The notes beneath the pieces were generated by a model. The model did no database searches and had not been told where the DNA came from. It saw only the letters and a program-made list of their open reading frames with translations. From Haladaptatus caseinilyticus (lineage in GTDB: Archaea; Halobacteriota; Halobacteria; Halobacteriales; Haladaptataceae), in NCBI RefSeq assembly GCF_026248685.1, contig NZ_CP111041.1, forward strand, positions 62,001 to 126,000: a DNA stretch of 64,000 nucleotides, written 5' to 3'. Positions 8,530 to 17,213 of the stretch are shown here, in pieces; within the stretch, counting starts at the first letter, position 1; every line of letters starts with the position of its first letter. A program made the position numbers and the translations under genes.

Positions 8530-9826
8530 ACTGCTCGTTCTCAGCGGGTTGCTGCTAGGGGTACTTCTCGTACTGTACGCGCTGGGCGTTCCCGTGGCGA
8601 TTGCGATGGGATCCACCGTTGTCATCGTTATGCTCTCCCCCTACGGCAACGGTATTAACTACGGCGTCATTGCCCAACAGCTGCTTTATGGGCTCAACAG
8701 TTTCACGATGCTGGCGATCCCATTCTACCTACTCCTGGGACGGCTGATGAACCGCATCGGGATGACTCAGCGCATCTTCGACCTGGCCAATTCCATGGTC
8801 GGCCAGTTCCGCGGCGGGATCGCCCATGTCAACATCATTGCTAGCATGATCTTCTCGGGGATGTCTGGGCTGGCAGTGGCCGACGCGGCCGGTCTCGGCC
8901 GTGTGGAGTACGCAGCCATGCGCGATCAAGGGTACGAAAAGGACATCTCGCTCGGCGTAACCGGCTCCTCCGCGATTATTGGACCGATCATCCCGCCGAG
9001 CGTGCCGATAATTATTTATGCCGTGCTTGCCGGTGAATCTATTGGACAGCTGTTCATGGGCGGCGTGGTGCCAGGGATTCTCATCGGTCTGTTCCTCATG
9101 ATGCTCGTGTTCGTTTTCGTCTACCTGCGAGGGTACGAGACCGAGGACTCGTTCAGCCTCGCTCAGTTCTGGTCATGTCTCAAGAATGCAGTCTTTCCCC
9201 TTCTGGCCCCAGTACTGATCGTAGGGGGGATCGTAACCGGTCTCTTTACGGCTACGGAGGCGGGCGCAATTGCCGTGGTTTACACGGTTCTCTTAGGTGC
9301 GTTCGTCTACAGCGAACTCACGCTCGGCGAACTGGTAGAAGAGCTCCAGTACAGTATGGTCGAAACGTTCTCATTAACATTCATTGTCGGCATTGCGTCG
9401 CTGTACGGGCTGGTCGCGCTACAGCTCCGGCTTCCCATACTTATGGCAAACCAGATCACCGGTTTCTCCTCCGACCCCACAATCGTTATGCTACTCCTGG
9501 TTGGCGTCCTATTGATCGTCGGAACGTTCATGGAGACGATCGCGGCGATAACGATTCTCGTGCCGATCTTCCTCCCAATACTCAAGATCGCGAACATCGA
9601 TCCAATCCACTTCGGAATCGTAATGATCCTGACGTTGATGCTCGGTCTCCTGACACCGCCGTTCGGCGTTATCCTCTTCGTATTAGAGAAAGTGACCGAT
9701 GCGAGTCTCGAAGAGGTGATGCGGGCCATCGTCCCATACTACGTTCCGATATTACTTGCTCTCCTCCTTACGATATTCTTCCCGGATATCGTCATGATTC
9801 CGGCGACCGAGGTGATGAGCGGCTGA
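8522..9826 (+). CDS. dctM: TRAP transporter large permease (DctM)
   Basis: A 434-residue polytopic protein with about 12 membrane segments. It has DctM hallmarks: FTMLAIPFYLLLGRLMNRIG, the conserved GMSGLAVADAAGLG, SSAIIGPIIPPSVPIIIYAV and the C-terminal GLLTPPFGVILFVLEKVT. Length is normal for the family. It forms the translocating subunit. It is last in the dctPQM operon; a decayed UxaA-like sequence follows about 120 bp later, so the operon may once have been longer. Confidence 0.93.
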   Translation: MNELLVLSGLLLGVLLVLYALGVPVAIAMGSTVVIVMLSPYGNGINYGVIAQQLLYGLNSFTMLAIPFYLLLGRLMNRIGMTQRIFDLANSMVGQFRGGIAHVNIIASMIFSGMSGLAVADAAGLGRVEYAAMRDQGYEKDISLGVTGSSAIIGPIIPPSVPIIIYAVLAGESIGQLFMGGVVPGILIGLFLMMLVFVFVYLRGYETEDSFSLAQFWSCLKNAVFPLLAPVLIVGGIVTGLFTATEAGAIAVVYTVLLGAFVYSELTLGELVEELQYSMVETFSLTFIVGIASLYGLVALQLRLPILMANQITGFSSDPTIVMLLLVGVLLIVGTFMETIAAITILVPIFLPILKIANIDPIHFGIVMILTLMLGLLTPPFGVILFVLEKVTDASLEEVMRAIVPYYVPILLALLLTIFFPDIVMIPATEVMSG

Positions 9827-9942
9827 TATTAAAGCCACGTTCAGTCATTCGCCCATTATTCGGCGATGGCTGGGCCGACGGGACATTTTTAGTTGCGTAT
9901 AAAATTGAGTCCGGCCACTTTCGAAAGATGCAAACGGGAGGG

Positions 9943-10193
9943 CGAATCCGACGAAATGCGAATCTACGCCGAAATGATGCTGACGCTGGTTACATGGTTG
10001 GCGGTCGTCAGGCTATTGCCGTCCGAACGGCTGGAACACTAGAGTCATGCACCATCAGATATTAACGTGCTTACCCGTGCCTACCCGTGATCAAGTCGAG
10101 CGGACGCTGTCGGGTATCGCCTGCGACCCGAACGCCGGGGCGGTGCTTGTTGTGTCGTCGGGAACAGAAATTTACGACTGCTCAAATCTATAA
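9943..10193 (+). pseudogene. Altronate dehydratase (UxaA) domain remnant
   Basis: The segment from the ATG at 10047 reads LTCLPVPTRDQVERTLSGI and continues with ACDPNAGAVLVVSSGTE. This resembles the UxaA/galactarate-dehydratase block with RTL-G-A-HPNVGAVLVVGLGCE. An adjacent frame just upstream (9995-10045) reads GYMVGGRQAIAVRTAG, like the preceding GYxRxDGRxGVRN block. A frameshift separates them, and the rest of the family (about 400 residues) is absent. The frame ends at 10193, inside a dispersed short repeat. UxaA enzymes dehydrate altronate or aldarates, so this is probably a lost member of the hexuronate pathway. Confidence 0.45.
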
Positions 10194-10239
10194 GCGGAAG
10201 TGGGGTGTTCAACAGGACCCCCGAATCAATCCGTGCGCT
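10181..10239 (+). repeat. Dispersed ~57-bp repeat, copy A
   Basis: This copy contains CTATAAGCGGAAGTGG and, about 15 bases later, GGACCCCCGAATCAATC then CGTGCGC. Related copies lie at 11216, 27526, 28366, 29647 and 32444, with partial copies near 838, 28672, 32714 and 38396. All are in the same orientation, and nearly all are outside genes. Confidence 0.6.
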
Positions 10240-10741
10240 ACGCCTCCTCAACGATGTCTGCGAGGTTTCCGAGAGAGTCATTCCATCCTTCGTTGGCGTC
10301 TTGGGGCGGGATGTTTTCGGGGATTCCCGCCTGGTGAGCTGTGACCTCGGTCCCGTCGGAGACCTTCTCGAAGGTAACCGTGGTCGTCATCTCGCCGGTC
10401 ATTCCTGGATCGTCGGATTCGAATTCCTCGGTGTAGACGATCCGCTGGCCAGGAGATAGTTCCTCGTATGTCCCGTGGAACGTGTGAGCATACGGTTCCA
10501 ATTCATCGATGTCGGCAGTAAACGACATGCGGAAAGTGCCGCCCTCCGTGGCGTCGAACTCGTGAACTTCACAGGAAAAGCCCTCTGGCGAGAGCCACGC
10601 GGCGAGTTCGTCAGGATCGACGAAGGCTTCATAGACTCTCTCTGGTGTGGCTTCGATCACGCGGTTGACGGTAATACTTCGATCTTCATCTGTGGTTGCC
10701 TCATTCCGGGGTTCTCTTCCGTCATCGGTGTTGTTTCTCAT
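10238..10741 (-). CDS. SRPBCC (AHSA1-like) domain protein
   Basis: The 167-residue protein is an AHSA1-type SRPBCC domain: ITVNRVIEATPERVYEAFVDPDELAAWLSPEGF near the start and GGTFRMSF, then the C-terminal GWNDSLGNLADIVEE helix. These START-like folds bind hydrophobic ligands. The ATG at 10741 overlaps the TGA of the upstream ArsR gene (ATGA), so the two are translationally coupled. ArsR/SRPBCC pairs are common in prokaryotes and are usually co-regulated by the ArsR partner; the ligand is unknown. The 3' end abuts dispersed repeat copy A. Confidence 0.88.
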   Translation of the reverse strand: MRNNTDDGREPRNEATTDEDRSITVNRVIEATPERVYEAFVDPDELAAWLSPEGFSCEVHEFDATEGGTFRMSFTADIDELEPYAHTFHGTYEELSPGQRIVYTEEFESDDPGMTGEMTTTVTFEKVSDGTEVTAHQAGIPENIPPQDANEGWNDSLGNLADIVEEA

Positions 10742-11076
10742 TGGTCTTCTTGCTCCAGATGGTCGGCCAACGCGTCGAAGCGGTCCTCCCAGAGGACGCG
10801 ATACCGGGTCAGCCATCCAAAGGCTTCACTCAGCGGCGCGGCATTGAGGTGACATCGTCGAACCCGGCCGTCCTTCTCGATATCGAGTAATCCTGCATCT
10901 TCCAACACGTGTAGGTGTTTGGAGACTGCCGCCAACGAGACGTCGTGTGGGTCGGCGATCTCGCCGACGCTTTCGGGGCCATCGGCGAGTTGTTCGAGGA
11001 CCTCTCGGCGAATTGGATGGGCTATTGCCTTGAAAATCGCGTCGAGATCCTGGTCGTTCGGCTGTTGTTCAACCAT
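10738..11076 (-). CDS. ArsR-family winged-helix regulator
   Basis: About 112 residues forming one ArsR winged helix. AIFKAIAHPIRREVLEQLADG is followed by the recognition helix VSLAAVSKHLHVLEDAGL and the wing DIEKDGRVRRCHLNAAPL. The C-terminal WLTRYRVLWEDRFDALADHL is typical of the subgroup paired with SRPBCC proteins. There is no Cys metal-site motif, so a metal sensor is unlikely. I prefer the ATG at 11076 over 11097. The AT-rich upstream sequence 11103-11122 contains an AACC-TATT-GGTT dyad that could be its operator. Confidence 0.9.
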   Translation of the reverse strand: MVEQQPNDQDLDAIFKAIAHPIRREVLEQLADGPESVGEIADPHDVSLAAVSKHLHVLEDAGLLDIEKDGRVRRCHLNAAPLSEAFGWLTRYRVLWEDRFDALADHLEQEDQ

Positions 11077-11122
11077 CCGGTTGAACGTACAGCACACTCA
11101 ATATTAAACCTATTGGTTAAAC

Positions 11123-12178
11123 AAATTGCCTTCGACGATTCTGGCAGAGAGCGCGTCTCTCGACGAGAATAAAACCAATTACACTCTCTATATTGGATGG
11201 AGCGAATCTTCTCCCGCCTAAATTTCTAAGCGAAAGCAACCCCACCCTGGGACCCTCAGGTCAAACTATGCGGTACACCTCCAGAATCCGAGCTGGATAT
11301 GTTCATCTCCACAAGAGTAACATTTGAACAGATAGAACATATTAGTGACTATTTGAAAATTATATCATTATCAGTATCATTCTGTAGTCTTCAATACATT
11401 GGTAAGATTAGATGATAAATCAACTTTTAAATAGACGATATGAAACTAAAACCGTCAGATAGCGCCCTTAGAGAGCTTCATTTGACAAATAAACAGCTCA
11501 TCGAATTTGTGAACATTCTAGCCTTACCACCACTATATCTAAACTATACATGATATTACAAGTTCTGATATTTTTGTTATATATCATTTCCGTATATATA
11601 CTTCCAATTTGATCGAGTTTTTCGCACAATAGATCTACGTCCACTCAAATCCGACATCTCAGAATAGTACATCAACACTGACAACATCTACCAACCCAAT
11701 TTGAATTACAACACTAGTTCTGTAATTTCATGATTCCCCTCGATTTTAGCATTACTAAAACACTCGTTTCCACCCCACGTCATAATTCTCTCCATCTTTG
11801 GAAGCACAATTATTAATGGTTGAGAATGTAGCGATGGCTTAGCTTCACCCATGTATAAAACTCATTTATACCTCCCAAATATGCTATGAATATATCCTAT
11901 GTTTACTATTGCTAAACAAATCGAAAAAGCAGTATCGGGGGAGAACAGTCTCACAGGGAACTAGCATATTCTCGTTATGAATCGTGGTGGTTATTTGGGC
12001 CGGTAGTGAATCGATTCCACTCTCGACGTCCCTTGTGTGTGAAATCGACGTTGAAGACCACAAAAAGACAGTAGGTCTCAAACCCTTGTTGCTTCGTCGC
12101 TCACGACTGCCATCTCGTACCGCGCCGAGTTCTTGGTAGGAGGTAATATTATATAGCATACTTCACAATTAGGTACTG
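11123..12178. other. AT-rich gene-free region
   Basis: About 1 kb of low-GC sequence without a credible gene. It holds repeat copy D (11216-11273). At its right end, ATATTATATA at about 12145-12154 lies 25-34 bases before the mannonate dehydratase ATG and is probably that gene's TATA box. Confidence 0.5.
11216..11273 (+). repeat. Dispersed ~57-bp repeat, copy D
   Basis: A diverged copy: CGCCTAAATTTCTAAGCGAA, then CCCACCCTGGGACCCTCAGG. It aligns with the AAGCGGAAG and GGGACCCCCGA cores of the other copies and lies downstream of nothing and upstream of nothing recognisable. Confidence 0.45.
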
Positions 12179-13234
12179 ATGTCAAACCAGACTGCTACTA
12201 GTGTAGCTACGGGTCGCGAGCGATTCGACCAACTCCCGATGCGGGTTGCGATGGGCTCTTATCAACCGCTTACTGACGAGGTTCTTCGACTGATGCAACA
12301 GCTTGGTGTGGATGATGTTCTGCTCACACCGCACCGACATCCAGGCTTCGAATCAGCGATGCCGATGGGGAGGGCGTGGACTATCGACGAAATACGGGAG
12401 ATCCAAGCAAAGGTCGAATCCCATGATCTTCGTCTCTTTGCATTCGAGAAGATGCCGATTCCTCTCTACGAAATCCTCCTCGGTGACGGCGATCGGGAGA
12501 AAAAAACGGAAGCAATCAAAACGACGATTCGAAACATGGGTGAAGCTGGGGTTCCAGTTCTCGGATATAGCGGGCACCCGCCAGATGGTGCCGTTCGGAC
12601 GTCTCGAACCGTAAAGATACGCGGTGGTGCCGAAGCGTCGGCGTTCTCTATGGACGATATCGATAGCGAGACGCTGCTATACGACCGTGAATACGACGAA
12701 GAGGAGATTTGGAATGCGTACGAATCGTATCTTGAAGAGGTCGTTCCGGTTGCCGAAGAGGCAGGGGTCAAGCTCGGTATTCACCCGAGTGACCCACCCG
12801 TAGAACGCCTTGGCGGGGTCCCGCTCCTGTTTCGAAATTTCGAGAACTTCAAACGGGCGCTTGATCTCGTTCCGAGTGACAATCACGGTCTCAAGTTTTG
12901 TCTCGGATGCTGGTCTGAAATGGGCGAGAACATTCCGGAAGTGCTTCGCTACTTCGGTGGCGAAAACATCATTTATGTCCATTTCCGTGACGTCGTTGGA
13001 ACCGTCCCGTCGTTCCACGAGACGTTCATTGACGACAAAGCAAGCAACTTCGACGAGTATGAAGTAATGCGTACGTTACAGGATATCGGTTTCTCCGGGG
13101 TCATGACTCCTGATCACGTACCGGCTATGGAAGGCGACACCGAATGGGAGTTCGGTAGCGTAAGCGGACGAACGTACACCGTCGGCTACCTGAAGGGGTT
13201 ACTCAAAGCAGTTCGCGAACAAACAGATGTGTAG
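12179..13234 (+). CDS. uxuA: Mannonate dehydratase family protein, second copy
   Basis: A 351-residue TIM-barrel protein clearly paralogous to the gene at 4854. The shared core is EVVPVAEEAGVKLGIHPSDP, LKFCLGCWSEMG (metal Cys), IIYVHFRDVVG and VMTPDHVPAM. It differs in having an extra stretch around residues 150-185. It would dehydrate mannonate or a related aldonate to a 2-keto-3-deoxy acid. A TATA-like box 25-34 bases upstream points to a leaderless transcript. It opens the second catabolic island. Confidence 0.88.
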   Translation: MSNQTATSVATGRERFDQLPMRVAMGSYQPLTDEVLRLMQQLGVDDVLLTPHRHPGFESAMPMGRAWTIDEIREIQAKVESHDLRLFAFEKMPIPLYEILLGDGDREKKTEAIKTTIRNMGEAGVPVLGYSGHPPDGAVRTSRTVKIRGGAEASAFSMDDIDSETLLYDREYDEEEIWNAYESYLEEVVPVAEEAGVKLGIHPSDPPVERLGGVPLLFRNFENFKRALDLVPSDNHGLKFCLGCWSEMGENIPEVLRYFGGENIIYVHFRDVVGTVPSFHETFIDDKASNFDEYEVMRTLQDIGFSGVMTPDHVPAMEGDTEWEFGSVSGRTYTVGYLKGLLKAVREQTDV

Positions 13235-13364
13235 CGTCGCAACGGGCGGACCCGAACGAACGATATCCGTCGCGTATAGACCGAGCGTAGCGAGCATCCG
13301 TCGTATCTAAGCGTCAGTTCACTACCCCAAATATTTATTACTATTCTCTCGAATTCCACAATCG

Positions 13365-13796
13365 ATGTCACTGAACATCTACTTCGCGGCACCTCTGTTC
13401 ACACAGGCAGAGTTAGAATTCAACGAGCGTGTCTGTGGTATGCTAGAAGATGACGGTCATGACGTCTTCTTACCCCAGCGAGATGGACTCGAAAGCGACA
13501 CACTTTCGGAAGAAAAGGGTGCCGGAAACGCAATGCAGGAAATCTTTGAACTCGACCGACGGAACGTTCTCGATGCTGATCTGGTCACGGCGACGCTTGA
13601 CGGACGCGTCCCATCCGAGGGAGTCTGTGTCGAGATGGCATTCGCCTACGACCACGATATTCCAGTCATCGCCCTCAAAACTGACCGCCGAACCTTCGGA
13701 TTCCGTGAGGAGTACAACGCCATGCTGTACGGACTGTTCGAGGAGAAGGTCGAAACGCCAGAGGAACTCGTGGCCACGGTCAGACAGTACGACTGA
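13365..13796 (+). CDS. Nucleoside 2-deoxyribosyltransferase-like protein (1)
   Basis: The 143-residue protein has the NDT fold signature: the N-terminal IYFAAPLFTQAE and the active-site segment ATLDGRVPSEGVCVEMAFAY, where the final Glu aligns with the catalytic nucleophile of NDT. Classical NDTs transfer deoxyribose between bases; relatives hydrolyse nucleotides or nucleosides (for example RCL). The substrate is therefore uncertain. The gene is followed after 42 bp by a paralogue. TATTTATTA, 25-33 bases upstream, is a likely promoter. Neighbouring nucleoside hydrolases and an ECF transporter support a role in nucleoside metabolism. Confidence 0.85.
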   Translation: MSLNIYFAAPLFTQAELEFNERVCGMLEDDGHDVFLPQRDGLESDTLSEEKGAGNAMQEIFELDRRNVLDADLVTATLDGRVPSEGVCVEMAFAYDHDIPVIALKTDRRTFGFREEYNAMLYGLFEEKVETPEELVATVRQYD

Positions 13797-13838
13797 GGAC
13801 ACGAACTTTTATCTATTTCACATGCATTGTCGGGGTTG

Positions 13839-14294
13839 ATGCAAATTTACTTTGCAGGTCCGCTGTTTAACCAAGCCGAGCGTGATTTCAACGAGCGCGT
13901 GTGCAACGCGTTGGAAGCCGAGGGGTACGAAGTATTCCTCCCGCAACGAGACGTCGGCGATATCGGCGAGTTAGAGGTCATGAACCAAGAGGACGTAACG
14001 ACCGAGGATGTACTACAGGAGATATTCGAGATCGACCGCCAGGGCGTCCTCGATGCCGATATCGTTACTGCGACACTCGACGGACGCGTCCCATCAGAGG
14101 GAACCGTTATCGAGGCTGCAATCGCCTACGAACACGATATCCCGGTCATCGGCCTCAAGACTGACCGCCGCGTTTTTGCGATGGACGAACCGTACAATGC
14201 AATGGTGTTCGGGGTTCTCGATGATATCGTTGAAACTCCCGACGAACTCGTGAATGCAGTCAACGAGCGAGCGGCTGAGATCGTATCGAATTAA
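13839..14294 (+). CDS. Nucleoside 2-deoxyribosyltransferase-like protein (2)
   Basis: A paralogue of the preceding gene, about 151 residues, sharing IYFAGPLFNQAERDFNERVC and the catalytic segment ATLDGRVPSEGTVIEAAIAY. It differs by an insert around residues 45-60 (GDIGELEVMNQEDV). I choose the ATG at 13839; a TTG at 13827 is possible but less likely. CTTTTATCTATT, 23-34 bases upstream, suggests a separate promoter, so the tandem copies may be expressed independently. The duplication followed by divergence suggests different nucleoside or base preferences. Confidence 0.85.
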   Translation: MQIYFAGPLFNQAERDFNERVCNALEAEGYEVFLPQRDVGDIGELEVMNQEDVTTEDVLQEIFEIDRQGVLDADIVTATLDGRVPSEGTVIEAAIAYEHDIPVIGLKTDRRVFAMDEPYNAMVFGVLDDIVETPDELVNAVNERAAEIVSN

Positions 14295-14594
14295 AAATAC
14301 GTACAACCCTTCCCAGTTTTTATCGGTACGTGACATTGTGATGGTACTGCTACGGTGGCCAGAATAGAGTGCAAACAAGTCTTAATTCGATCACCCCTGT
14401 CGACCCTGACTCGATTATGGGGGAGAGCCATCTCTAACCGTATTGTGTTGCTCACGTCTACCCATCACTGGCGTCATCCGTCTTCGTTAATTAGTGAGCC
14501 TCTACTACAAAGAACGGAACGATATAATGGAGGCGCAAACCTGTTTAGTAATGATGAACAAAATCTTTTACCATGCGGCTTTCAACCTCAGCCA

Positions 14595-15395
14595 ATGAAG
14601 AAAGCGAAAAACCCGGTTGGGGCGGTCGAAACGACTATCCGAATAATCGAAGCGCTCGAACATCTTGACGGGGGAACGGTGACCGAGCTTGCGGAGTACC
14701 TCGGGGTAACGAAAGGAACAGTGCACAATCACCTTGCAACGCTTCAAGAGCATCAGTACGTCATCAATCGAGGTAGTGAGTACACTCTGAGCCTCAAATT
14801 CCTCGTCATCGGTGAGTATCTCCGAAATAACAACGTCTTGTACGAGCACGCGAAAGAGGAATTGGAAGCCTTAGCCGAACAGACCGGCGAATACGCACAC
14901 CTCTCGACTGAGCAATATGGGCTCAGTCAGAAACTTCATAAAGTGCAAGGAAAGAACGCGGTCGGAAGTGAGTATCAAAAGGCAAAACTGCAAAAACCGG
15001 ATTGTCTTCATTACACGGCGACTGGAAAGGTTATCCTCGCGCATTTACCCGAAGAACGGGTAGAGGAGATAATCGATCACTACGGTCTTCCGGAGCGAAC
15101 GAAGCACACTATCACCGATAGGGGTGAACTGGACGAAGCGCTCGAAGCCATCCGTGAACGAGGCTTCGCATTCAACGATGAAGAGGAAGTCACACGAATG
15201 CGCGCCGTCGGCGCCCCAATCTGCGACAGCGAAGGGGCCATCCTCGGCGCGGTGAGCGTTTCTGGCCCGATTAGTCGAATGAAGGGTGAACAGTTCAGAG
15301 AAGAGATTCCGGAGAAGGTGGTGAATACAGCGACGATCATCGAAATGAACATTAATATGACAGAGCGTCGTGGAAATATGCCGAATTACGTGTGA
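14595..15395 (+). CDS. IclR-family transcriptional regulator, second copy
   Basis: About 266 residues. The winged helix occupies roughly 6-65 (VETTIRIIEALEHLDGGTV, then TKGTVHNHLATLQEHQYVI). The ligand domain follows, with TGEYAHLSTEQYGLSQKLH, CLHYTATGKVILAHLP and GAILGAVSVSGPISRM. The ATG at 14595 is chosen because the 80 upstream in-frame codons do not resemble any IclR protein and overlap an AT-rich promoter region. The long first half of the ligand domain is like the protein at 3817, but the two are clearly diverged. It probably controls the adjacent SDR/FAH/racemase-family operon. Confidence 0.9.
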   Translation: MKKAKNPVGAVETTIRIIEALEHLDGGTVTELAEYLGVTKGTVHNHLATLQEHQYVINRGSEYTLSLKFLVIGEYLRNNNVLYEHAKEELEALAEQTGEYAHLSTEQYGLSQKLHKVQGKNAVGSEYQKAKLQKPDCLHYTATGKVILAHLPEERVEEIIDHYGLPERTKHTITDRGELDEALEAIRERGFAFNDEEEVTRMRAVGAPICDSEGAILGAVSVSGPISRMKGEQFREEIPEKVVNTATIIEMNINMTERRGNMPNYV

Positions 15396-15528
15396 ATTTC
15401 GAACCAATCGATCAGAATCGTTTGCTTGTTATTTCCTCGCACATGGTATTTAGTAGTGGTAAACGAAATCGTGTCTTTCATCGGCGAAAGTTTTTATACA
15501 TGCGTTCTCAGATAGTCCTGTGTCGAAA

Positions 15529-16320
15529 ATGGACTATGAAATAGCGGGCAATACAGCACTAGTTACTGCATCGAGTAGTGGCCTCGGAAAATCGTCGGCA
15601 ATAGCGCTTGCGAGTGAAGGGGCAAACGTTGTCATTAACGGCCGGGACGAAGGCCGCCTCGAAGAGGCAGCGGAAGATATCCGGTCTGTCGCGGAGGGTG
15701 AGGTTCTCACCGTACGGGGTGATTTGACCGATCCTGACGATATCGAGCGGCTCGTTACCCGGACTGTCGACGAGTTCGGCGGAATAGACCACCTCGTGAC
15801 CAACGCCGGCGGCCCACCGAGCGGTTCGTTCATGGAGACGGACGACGAAGATTGGTATGCCGCGTTCGATCTGCTCGTGATGAGCGTCGTTCGACTCGTC
15901 CGGGAGGCTGCTCCGTATCTATCTGACAACGGTGGTGGTACTATCGTTACCATTACGTCCCGAAGCGTCAAGGAGGCGATCCCATCACTCGTTCTTTCGA
16001 ACGCTGTCCGCATGGGCGTTATCGGACTCGAGAAAACGCTTTCAAAAGAATTAGCTCCGGAGGTCCGGGCAAACGCAGTTCTTCCGGCACCGCACGAAAC
16101 GGCTCGCCAGCAGGAACTTATCCAGGCTGGTGTCGATCGAGGAGAGTACGAAAGCTATGAGGAAGGTCTCGAAAGGAAGGGTGATATCAATCCCCTCGGT
16201 CGAATTGGTGACCCAATGGAACTGGGCGACGTCGTCGCCTACCTTTCCTCAGAGCAATCGAGTTTCATCAACGGCGTCGCTATACCTGTCGATGGAGGAC
16301 AGGGCGCTTCCAATCTGTAA
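15529..16320 (+). CDS. SDR-family oxidoreductase with altered catalytic motif
   Basis: About 263 residues with the Rossmann start ALVTASSSGLGKSSAIAL, the N-A-G motif TNAGGPPSG and the C-terminal INGVAIPVDGG. The usual Tyr-x3-Lys dyad is replaced: the aligned stretch reads SLVLSNAVRMGV with no Tyr or Lys. This GGPP/SNAxR type is a recognised SDR subgroup, so the change is not decay. The ATG at 15529 is preferred over a GTG at 15520; TTTTTATAC near 15490 is a likely promoter. It is nine bases from the FAH gene and may oxidise a 2-keto-3-deoxy sugar acid. Confidence 0.85.
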   Translation: MDYEIAGNTALVTASSSGLGKSSAIALASEGANVVINGRDEGRLEEAAEDIRSVAEGEVLTVRGDLTDPDDIERLVTRTVDEFGGIDHLVTNAGGPPSGSFMETDDEDWYAAFDLLVMSVVRLVREAAPYLSDNGGGTIVTITSRSVKEAIPSLVLSNAVRMGVIGLEKTLSKELAPEVRANAVLPAPHETARQQELIQAGVDRGEYESYEEGLERKGDINPLGRIGDPMELGDVVAYLSSEQSSFINGVAIPVDGGQGASNL

Positions 16321-16329
16321 ACAAAACCC

Positions 16330-17151
16330 ATGACACAACTCGCAAGAACGGTCGACGGACAACCTATGCTCGGCGACGATAACGGATTCGTCCCGCTCGC
16401 GTCCGTCGACGCATCACTTACTACCATTGAGGAGGCGCTACCACTTGCCGCTGCGAACGAACTGCCGAGCCCGACTGATGCGTCTGCGAATCCAGTTCCG
16501 CCAGATCACCTTTCGTTTGCCATGCCTCTCGAACGGCTGGGGAAACTTTGGGGAATCGGTCTGAACTACGCCGATCACGCGTCGGATCTGAACGAGGACC
16601 GACCAACTGAGCCAGCAAGTTTCATGAAACCGTCGACGACGGCAACCGGTCCCGGTGGGCCGATTCGACTCCCGTCTCGGGATATCTCGGATCGCGTGAC
16701 TGCGGAAGCCGAACTCGCTTTGGTCATCGGCCGAACCTGCTCCGATGTCGATGAAAGCGATGTCGACGACGTTATTGCTGGCTACCTCCCCGTTATCGAC
16801 ATGACAGCGGAGGATATATTGGAGCGAAATCCACGCTTCTTGACCCGAGCGAAGAGCTTCGATTCGTTCCTCGTGTTCGGTCCTTCTCTGGTGACGACTG
16901 ACGAAGTTGGTTCACTTGACGTGCTCTCCGTCAAAACCGTCGTCAACGGAAAGGTAGCCGCTGAAAACCGGGTTCGGAATATGATGGCGTCGCCGCGCAA
17001 ACTCGTGGCATTCCACTCCCGTATCATGACGCTTGAACCCGGTGATGTGATTTCGACGGGAACGCCGGGCGCGAAACAAATTATACCGGGAGATACCGTC
17101 AGAGCAGAGGTAGAGAGCGTCGGAAACGTATCTGCGGACGTGGTGAGATGA
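16330..17151 (+). CDS. Fumarylacetoacetate hydrolase (FAH) family protein
   Basis: The 273-residue protein has an FAH C-terminal domain: KLWGIGLNYADHASDLNEDR, PASFMKPSTTATGPG, the metal-ligand Glu pair AEAELALVIG, an Asp in PVIDMTAED, and the conserved end DVISTGTPGAKQIIPGDTV. Members split C-C bonds of 1,3-diketo acids. Its place between an SDR and a mandelate-racemase-family dehydratase matches the deoxy-sugar-acid 'diketo-hydrolase' route, in which a 2,4-diketo-3-deoxy acid is cut to pyruvate and a hydroxy acid. That assignment is inference from context. Confidence 0.88.
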   Translation: MTQLARTVDGQPMLGDDNGFVPLASVDASLTTIEEALPLAAANELPSPTDASANPVPPDHLSFAMPLERLGKLWGIGLNYADHASDLNEDRPTEPASFMKPSTTATGPGGPIRLPSRDISDRVTAEAELALVIGRTCSDVDESDVDDVIAGYLPVIDMTAEDILERNPRFLTRAKSFDSFLVFGPSLVTTDEVGSLDVLSVKTVVNGKVAAENRVRNMMASPRKLVAFHSRIMTLEPGDVISTGTPGAKQIIPGDTVRAEVESVGNVSADVVR

Positions 17152-17213
17152 CTCGAAATAGCTTGTCCGTCGATGAACCGATCGTAAATAACCAGTAAAC
17201 AAACAACGTACCC

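Noticed and set aside
9175-10065. 296-codon open frame overlapping dctM
   Set aside because: It is an Arg-rich shadow of the dctM gene in another frame and does not resemble any protein until the UxaA-like remnant near its end.
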